This document shows positions 6,194-10,738 of a stretch of 10,738 nt of DNA, one piece after another. Made by a program: the position numbers and the translations under genes. The notes beneath the pieces are model-generated. The model did not search any database and was not told the DNA's origin. It was given only the letters and a program-made list of their open reading frames with translations. Every line of letters begins with the position of its first letter. Position 1 is the first letter of the stretch. This DNA comes from Cyanobacteria bacterium Co-bin13 (GTDB taxonomy: Bacteria; Cyanobacteriota; Cyanobacteriia; Phormidesmidales; Phormidesmidaceae): contig JACVRP010000081.1 of assembly GCA_014534385.1 (NCBI GenBank), positions 1 to 10,738 on the forward strand, in the 5' to 3' direction.

Positions 6194-7786
6194 ATGCTCG
6201 TGGAGCTTTTGACAGCCGCTGAGGCCGGGTTTAAAGACCCCTCTATTGAAGCCAACCTCAAACAGTTTTGCCTGGTGCTGCTGGTGTCGTTGGGGGTAGC
6301 GACGATGTCGCGTGCCTTTAGCGTGCTGCGCAATATTCCCTATACCCTGCTGCTGCTGCTGGTGGGGCTAGGGTTAGCGGTGCTAGACGTGCGGCTGATC
6401 AATCTGTCGCCGGAGCTGATCCTGTTTATTTTCCTGCCGCCGCTGCTGTTTGAAGCCGCCTGGAACCTCAACTGGCAGAGCCTGAGGCGCAACCTAGTGC
6501 CGATTTTGCTGTTTGCCATTCTGGGGGTGCTTATCTGCGTGGCCGGTCTGGTGTGGGGCCTGCAGGGGATTGCTGGCACGTCTCTAGCCACAGCCCTGCT
6601 GGTGGGAGCTAGCCTGTCAGCCACCGATCCAGTGTCGGTGGTGGCCCTGTTTCGCGAGCTGGGGGTAGACAAGAAGCTGACGGTGCTGATGGAGGGCGAA
6701 AGCCTGTTTAATGACGGAGTGGCGGTCGTGGCCTTTAACCTACTGGTGGGGCTAGCACTAGGAATTGAGCAGTTTGACCTATCGGTATCGCTGGCCCGGT
6801 TTCTCATTTTTACCGGGGTGGGCATCAGCGTGGGGGGGCTGATTGGCTTTGGCATTTCTTTTCTAACCCAGCGGTTTGATCTGCCCTTGGTGGAGCAGTC
6901 GCTGACGCTGGTCTCGGCCTACGGAACCTATCTAGTGGCCGAGGAATTGGGCGGCTCTGGCGTCATTGCGGTGGTGACTACCGGGCTGATTTTAGGTAAC
7001 TTTGGCTCCCGCATTGGCATGAACCCTCGAACCCGCCTGCTGGTTTCTGAGTTTTGGGAGTTTGTCGCTTTCTTTGTCAACTCGATTGTGTTTTTGCTGA
7101 TCGGCGACCAGGTGAAGTTTGCTGGACTGGCAGACAACCTGAATTCGATTGGAATTGCGATCGCAATCATCATTCTCAGCCGCGCCATCAGCACCTTTGG
7201 CCTCAGTGCCCTGAGCAATGCCCTCGTTAACTCTGACATTTCCTGGCAGGGGCAGACCCTGCTCTGGTGGGGCGGCCTGCGAGGCTCAGTCTCGGTCGCC
7301 TTGGCCTTGAGCGTGCCCGCCAGCCTGGCCGAGCGAGAGGAAATTATCGCCATTGTCTTTGGGGTCATGCTGTTTACCCTGCTGGTACAGGGCCTAACTA
7401 CCCAACCCCTACTCGATCGCCTGGGCCTGCTGGCCGACAAGATCGTCCTTAAGGACTACCAGCAGATGACGGCCCAACGAGTCGCCCTCACCCGAGTCAT
7501 GAAGCGACTGGTCGAAATCAAGGAAAGCGAAGCCCTAGACCCAGAATTTGTGGGTTACCAGATGGCCCTGGTCGAAGGCCAGCTCGATGAGGTCAAAGAG
7601 AAAATGCTGCGCCTAGAGCAGCAGAACGAAGACGTGCGCAACCTCACCACCGAGCAGCTAAGAGAAGAACTGCTAGCCATCGAGTCCGATACCTACGCAG
7701 AACTCATCCGCGCCGGACGTCTCAAAGACGAGCTGACCCCCCTCCTCCAGTCCGTCCTGCCTGACCGCATCGGGGAAGTCCACTAA
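6194..7786 (+). CDS. CPA1-type Na+(K+)/H+ antiporter, NhaP-like
   Basis: This inner-membrane monovalent cation/proton antiporter would expel Na+ (or K+) in exchange for protons, serving salt and pH homeostasis. It has roughly a dozen hydrophobic segments over residues 20-415. The ion-binding TM5-type motif ATDPVSVVALF carries Asp at about 145, the following motif EGESLFNDGVAVV carries Asn-Asp at about 173-174, and GGLRGSVSVALALSVP is a conserved late helix with Arg. The last 115 residues (from about 415) form a soluble, charged, partly coiled cytoplasmic tail. The 530-residue length matches cyanobacterial NhaS1/NhaS2-type proteins; I cannot say which, so no symbol is given. The open frame reaches a TTG at 6155, but that has no ribosome binding site and lies inside the leader hairpin, so the ATG at 6194 is preferred. 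A HIP1 site (6182-6189) sits just before the start. The gene is convergent with the coiled-coil gene at 7914. Confidence 0.94.
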   Translation: MLVELLTAAEAGFKDPSIEANLKQFCLVLLVSLGVATMSRAFSVLRNIPYTLLLLLVGLGLAVLDVRLINLSPELILFIFLPPLLFEAAWNLNWQSLRRNLVPILLFAILGVLICVAGLVWGLQGIAGTSLATALLVGASLSATDPVSVVALFRELGVDKKLTVLMEGESLFNDGVAVVAFNLLVGLALGIEQFDLSVSLARFLIFTGVGISVGGLIGFGISFLTQRFDLPLVEQSLTLVSAYGTYLVAEELGGSGVIAVVTTGLILGNFGSRIGMNPRTRLLVSEFWEFVAFFVNSIVFLLIGDQVKFAGLADNLNSIGIAIAIIILSRAISTFGLSALSNALVNSDISWQGQTLLWWGGLRGSVSVALALSVPASLAEREEIIAIVFGVMLFTLLVQGLTTQPLLDRLGLLADKIVLKDYQQMTAQRVALTRVMKRLVEIKESEALDPEFVGYQMALVEGQLDEVKEKMLRLEQQNEDVRNLTTEQLREELLAIESDTYAELIRAGRLKDELTPLLQSVLPDRIGEVH

Positions 7787-7799
7787 CCTATCCGCCCAC

Positions 7800-7811
7800 G
7801 CATTCGAATGC
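7800..7811. repeat. 12-bp perfect palindrome between convergent genes
   Basis: GCATTCGAATGC is fully self-complementary and lies 14 bp after the antiporter stop. No T-run follows directly, so it is not a standard terminator. The rest of 7787-7892 shows no gene and no clear terminator. Confidence 0.5.
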
Positions 7812-7892
7812 CGTCCGAACCGCTGCCCCATCCCCAGCCATGCCCTAGACAAGCCTCAAAAAATTAAAGACAGGCGTTAAACCCTACCGGCT

Positions 7893-7928
7893 CCCCCTGC
7901 TCCCCTGCTTCCCTTACCCCTCCACCCC
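7893..7928 (-). repeat. Guanine-tract cluster spanning the stop codon of the 7914 gene
   Basis: Read on the minus strand this gives five G-tracts: at 7928-7925, 7920-7917, 7913-7911, 7905-7902 and 7897-7893, separated by 3 to 5 nt. This satisfies the usual G-quadruplex pattern of four or more G3+ tracts with short loops. The stop codon TAA (7916-7914) lies between tracts two and three. The GGGGAGCAGGGG part resembles a repeat commonly scattered through filamentous cyanobacterial intergenic DNA. Confidence 0.6.
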
Positions 7929-8804
7929 AGAATGCTGTCGCCAGTAGTGAATAGCAGCCTCGTACTCATTGGCCTGACTAGCTTGGGAGAGCACCTGTTC
8001 TCGCAGGTCTTCATTCTCCTGTTGCAGGGCAAAAATCTGGCGTTTATAGTGGTCGCGCTCCGCTGCTAACTCCTGGCAGCGGTACTTGAGCCGATTTTGC
8101 TGGCGAAATTGCTCGGCTAGCTCGTCATCCAGGGCTTCCAGCTTTTGCTGCTGGGCTCTGACGATCTGCATTAATGCGGTGGGATCTTCCTCCCAGTCCT
8201 CTGACTCGACTGGCGGCAGGGCAATAGGGTCTGTAAACTGCCGAGCAATACTCTCCTGATAGGCCAGCAGACGGGCAAAGTTAACCTGATGCTGGGTTAG
8301 GGTGGTGTCGAGTTCGCGGATATGCTGCTGAGCCGCCTGGAGCTGGCTGCTGAGACTGACCGTTAAAGCCCGCACTACCATGACCTCTGAGGTCAGCTCC
8401 AGGTCCTGCTCAAACAGGCGATCGGCAGGGGCCGACTGGTAGTAGTTTTTAATCCGCAACAGATATTCCTGCACCTCGCTCTGGCTCTGCTGAATGCGGA
8501 TGCGCAGCCGTTCGAGTTCGAGCTGCTGCTGGTCGATCATGTGCTGAACGCCCAGCAGCAGCTTTTGCAGAATGTGGTTTTGCCACTCGCTTTTCTCGTC
8601 GAGCTGCTCTTTGAGATGGGTGATAATTTTCTGCTGGGCGTTGGAATACTCTTCGGTTTGCGCCAGCTGAGACTCTAGCAGCTGGTGGTTTTCAACCCGC
8701 AGCCTCAGCTCGTCTAGGGTGTCCAACGCCTGATCCAACGCCTGCTGCAAAAGGCAGACACGCTGAACCAGCTTAAAGTCCAAGGAACCGTCTTGAGGCA
8801 TCAT
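7914..8804 (-). CDS. Coiled-coil protein of unknown function, 296 aa
   Basis: I do not recognise a named family. The protein is nearly all predicted helix with strong heptad character: long coiled segments at about 10-120, 135-190 and 210-282, interrupted by a proline/acidic break around 192-209 (IALPPVESEDWEEDPT). Gln, Glu and Leu dominate. No membrane segment, signal peptide or catalytic motif is visible, so a cytosolic scaffold, filament or chromosome/division-associated role is possible but unproven. The ATG at 8804 is supported by AAGGA six nt upstream; a second ATG follows immediately. A weak promoter may lie at 8855-8829 (TTGACT, then AATAAC after 15 nt). It lies 174 nt downstream of the polyferredoxin fusion on the same strand, so the two could be co-transcribed, though the gap is wide. 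The final codons lie in G-tracts. Confidence 0.84.
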   Translation of the reverse strand: MMPQDGSLDFKLVQRVCLLQQALDQALDTLDELRLRVENHQLLESQLAQTEEYSNAQQKIITHLKEQLDEKSEWQNHILQKLLLGVQHMIDQQQLELERLRIRIQQSQSEVQEYLLRIKNYYQSAPADRLFEQDLELTSEVMVVRALTVSLSSQLQAAQQHIRELDTTLTQHQVNFARLLAYQESIARQFTDPIALPPVESEDWEEDPTALMQIVRAQQQKLEALDDELAEQFRQQNRLKYRCQELAAERDHYKRQIFALQQENEDLREQVLSQASQANEYEAAIHYWRQHSGVEG

Positions 8805-8810
8805 GGTGAT

Positions 8811-8815
8811 TCCTT
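8811..8815 (-). promoter_or_regulatory. Ribosome binding site of the 7914 coiled-coil gene
   Basis: AAGGA on the minus strand is 6 nt from the ATG at 8804, supporting the first of two tandem ATGs. Confidence 0.65.
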
Positions 8816-8978
8816 AGCAGACCAAGGCGTTATTGAATTGGGCTGATGGAGTCAATCTAGCAAACTCTTCTAAAAGGCGAAGTTCAAGCAACGACAGCAG
8901 GAAGATTTTTCGATAAAAGTTCCAGGGGCTGTCCTTTGGTCTACTCAGGTTCTGCAAAGGCGGTTCAAAAGCCAATTA

Positions 8979-10738
8979 TCAGCCACCAAAGACTAGCTCC
9001 CAAGGTGAATATGCTAACGTGCTGTGGCCACAGCTGACGCAGCGGCTGACGGGCAATTTTTGGGTAAACCAGACTGCCAGCAGCAGGCCCAGCAGCAGCG
9101 TAGATCCCTGGAGAAAGGCAATCACTGCCGGGTGAGCCGCCCAAACCGGCATATTTCCGGGCAGGCCCACCGTGGCAAGGGAAACCGGCAGCACCCGCCC
9201 CCCCTCGCTCAGACCGAGCCGCAGGTAGTGGGCCAGATTTGCTGCCCACACCAGCGGCAGATAGCCGTAGGCCAGCGTGAGAAAGGGTTTGGGCTTACAG
9301 GCGGGCTTGAGCCGGTGCTGTAGCTTGAGAATGACCTGAGCCAGCAGGGGTGCGATCGCACCCACCCCCAGCAGCCCCACCGACACCAGCGCGTGCCAGC
9401 CCTGAGCCGAGAGATCCCAGGTATAGCCCAGGCCAGCCTGCAGCTCCGGCAGCCGATGTAGGTACACGGCCCCCAGCAGCAGAAACATCAGGGCCACCTC
9501 GTAGGCGCGCGGCACGTGGGTTGTCCACAGCTCAATGCCGGGGGGGCGCAGGTTCACCTCCACCGAGCGGTGGGGGCAGGCTTTAAGACAGGTCATGCAG
9601 AGCACGCAGTCGCGGTTGTCTTCCAGCTGGGCCGGATGGGAGTAGAGGGGGCAGCCGTTGGTTTCCTGGCCTTCGCCTTTTTGAGGGCCACCCTTGTAGC
9701 ACTGGTAGGTGGTGCACTCGGCGGAGCAGGTGCCCTGCTGGGCCCGTAGCTCAGTCATCGAGAGCTTGGCAAACAGGCCATTCATGCCGCCAATGGGGCA
9801 GAGGTAACGACACCAAAAACGGCGCTCAAACAGGGCCGAAAAGATCATGGCCCCGGCAGTAATCAGCAGCAGCAGGCAGGCCGACAGGTAGGCCGCATTT
9901 TCCAAATTCCAGACCTCCTCCCAGACCAAGATCAGGACAAACAGGCCAAAGAGAAACCAGCCGCCCCAACGCTCAGCCTGTTGCCGGGGCCAGCGCCTGA
10001 GCCTGCCCGGAAACAGCCACTGAGAGATTTTTTGGGTGACTTCGCCATAGATCATAAAAGGGCACACCGCACACCAGAGCCGCCCCACAAAGGGAAAGCT
10101 CAGCAGCACTAGGGGCCACCACCAGGCCCAAAAAACCAGCAGGGCCACGTTGCGATCGCGCGTTTGCGGCCCCCAAAACAGCAGCCCTACCACCAGAGCA
10201 AAAAACCATAGAGTAAAGCCGTAGTTAATCCGATCGGGCCACCAGGGGCTACGCAAAAACCGCCGTAGCTGAGGGTAAGCATTGAGCAGGTTGAGCCGGA
10301 ACTGTTTTTTCTTGCCCTGAGAAGGCCAGATCAGCTCCTCGGTGATGACGCTCCCCACCACCATCTGAGTCACGGCCCGCTCCACCAGGTTCTCTAGCTC
10401 CCGCAGGTTGTTGGGAAAGTCGTAGGCCTGCAGGCGGCGAATGGCCTCCGGTGATACCCGCACCCGCCCCATCCGCCGCTGCCGGCAGATCAGGCTGAGG
10501 TAGTAGTCAACCTGGTCGCTGATATCGGCCTTACGCACCCGTAAGGGCGGTACCTTGAAGGTGTGGGCTACAGCAGCATCAAGGGCAGGAACAGGTCTTT
10601 CGGAAATTAGGATGAGGCGGGCCTGAGATGTTTTTTCGGGCGGCTGCGGCCCCTCTGCACGCAGCACAGAGCGGTAGGTATCGGTGCGCAGGAGGGTTGC
10701 GATCGCACCCACCAGCTCCTGCGGCAGCTCCTGAGTAT
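8979..10738 (-). CDS. Sigma-54-type AAA+ domain fused to a membrane polyferredoxin (partial, N-terminus off the edge)
   Basis: The frame is open to the right edge, so the gene starts outside; 585 residues are visible (numbered from the first full codon at 10736). Residues 1-130 match the C-terminal part of NtrC/NifA-type AAA+ ATPases: ELPQEL, ARLILISERP (sensor I region), VPPLRVRKADI, then FPNNLRELENLVERAV (sensor II). The usual FREDLYYRL stretch with arginine fingers is missing, and no Fis-type helix-turn-helix follows. Instead there are about eight membrane segments (near 170, 196, 258, 281, 414, 446, 486 and 537) with NapH/NosR/CcoG-like iron-sulphur motifs: CAVCP at 222-226, CRYLCP at 309-314, further Cys at 337, 341, 346 and 362, a classic CxxCxxCxxxCP at 377-388, and CVSC at 566-569. 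It probably binds one or more 4Fe-4S clusters and senses or transfers electrons at the membrane. Walker A, Walker B and any sensor domain are outside the window. Confidence 0.88.
   Translation of the reverse strand, partial: TQELPQELVGAIATLLRTDTYRSVLRAEGPQPPEKTSQARLILISERPVPALDAAVAHTFKVPPLRVRKADISDQVDYYLSLICRQRRMGRVRVSPEAIRRLQAYDFPNNLRELENLVERAVTQMVVGSVITEELIWPSQGKKKQFRLNLLNAYPQLRRFLRSPWWPDRINYGFTLWFFALVVGLLFWGPQTRDRNVALLVFWAWWWPLVLLSFPFVGRLWCAVCPFMIYGEVTQKISQWLFPGRLRRWPRQQAERWGGWFLFGLFVLILVWEEVWNLENAAYLSACLLLLITAGAMIFSALFERRFWCRYLCPIGGMNGLFAKLSMTELRAQQGTCSAECTTYQCYKGGPQKGEGQETNGCPLYSHPAQLEDNRDCVLCMTCLKACPHRSVEVNLRPPGIELWTTHVPRAYEVALMFLLLGAVYLHRLPELQAGLGYTWDLSAQGWHALVSVGLLGVGAIAPLLAQVILKLQHRLKPACKPKPFLTLAYGYLPLVWAANLAHYLRLGLSEGGRVLPVSLATVGLPGNMPVWAAHPAVIAFLQGSTLLLGLLLAVWFTQKLPVSRCVSCGHSTLAYSPWELVFGG

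Larger units (their letters stand above)
2385..10706. repeat. Seven dispersed HIP1 octamers (GCGATCGC)
   Basis: Copies are at 2385-2392, 3976-3983, 6182-6189, 7157-7164, 9352-9359, 10152-10159 and 10699-10706. HIP1 is the highly over-represented palindrome of many cyanobacterial genomes; seven in 10.7 kb is far above chance for an 8-mer and supports the assignment to Cyanobacteria. The stretch GCGATCGCAATCAT is repeated identically at 6182 and 7157. Confidence 0.9.

Noticed and set aside
6340..7440. Long minus-strand open frames opposite the antiporter gene (about 170 residues each)
   Set aside because: Serine/arginine/proline-rich shadow translations of a GC-rich membrane protein gene, with no start signals or family features.
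8965..9749. Glycine/alanine/proline-rich open frames on both strands within the polyferredoxin gene
   Set aside because: Composition is typical of frame-shifted GC-rich coding DNA; the main frame has coherent cysteine motifs and membrane helices.
1..10738. CRISPR arrays, tRNA or rRNA genes, intact insertion sequences or transposase genes
   Set aside because: No regularly spaced repeats, cloverleaf with CCA-type end, rRNA-like stretch or transposase motif was seen on either strand.

Overview
The window looks like chromosomal DNA of a cyanobacterium, probably a filamentous Leptolyngbya/Nodosilinea-type lineage. Supporting this are at least seven HIP1 octamers (GCGATCGC), a group 3 sigma factor that reads as cyanobacterial SigG, an AarF/ABC1/UbiB-family kinase, a cyanobacterial-style RecN, and a C-rich/G-rich intergenic repeat of the kind scattered in filamentous cyanobacteria. 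The lineage guess comes from pattern familiarity, not from a search.

Left part (1-1976): about 220 bp with no convincing gene, then sigG on the minus strand. A roughly 300 bp divergent control region rich in palindromes follows; it includes a symmetrical TATAC-type -10 that could serve both strands. Next comes a small plus-strand coiled-coil protein of unknown function. Downstream of it, 1704-1947 is unusually structured: a long hairpin, a MITE-like inverted-repeat element enclosing a perfect three-way-junction fold, and a strong bidirectional terminator shared with the convergent ABC1 kinase gene.

Centre (1977-7786): an ABC1/UbiB-family kinase (minus) and recN (plus) diverge from a spacer that carries a perfect 19-bp palindrome, also readable as two AAAGTACTT copies 11 bp apart. 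recN is followed by a CPA1-type Na+/H+ antiporter gene whose leader can form two mutually exclusive hairpins.

Right part (7787-10738): two minus-strand genes. Nearest the centre is a 296-residue coiled-coil protein of unknown function whose stop codon lies inside a run of guanine tracts. Upstream of it is a partial gene running off the right edge. It encodes the C-terminal part of a sigma-54-activator-type AAA+ domain fused directly to a polytopic membrane polyferredoxin resembling NapH/NosR/CcoG. This is the most unusual item: cyanobacteria are not known to have sigma-54, the visible AAA+ part has lost the usual arginine-finger segment, and no DNA-binding domain follows it. It is more likely a redox or membrane signalling or electron-transfer protein than a transcription activator.

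The genes do not form one pathway. They cover stress transcription (SigG), quinone or lipid-associated kinase function (ABC1K), DNA repair (RecN), ion homeostasis (antiporter) and membrane redox chemistry (polyferredoxin fusion), plus two unknown coiled-coil proteins. No tRNA, rRNA, CRISPR array or intact insertion sequence was seen.
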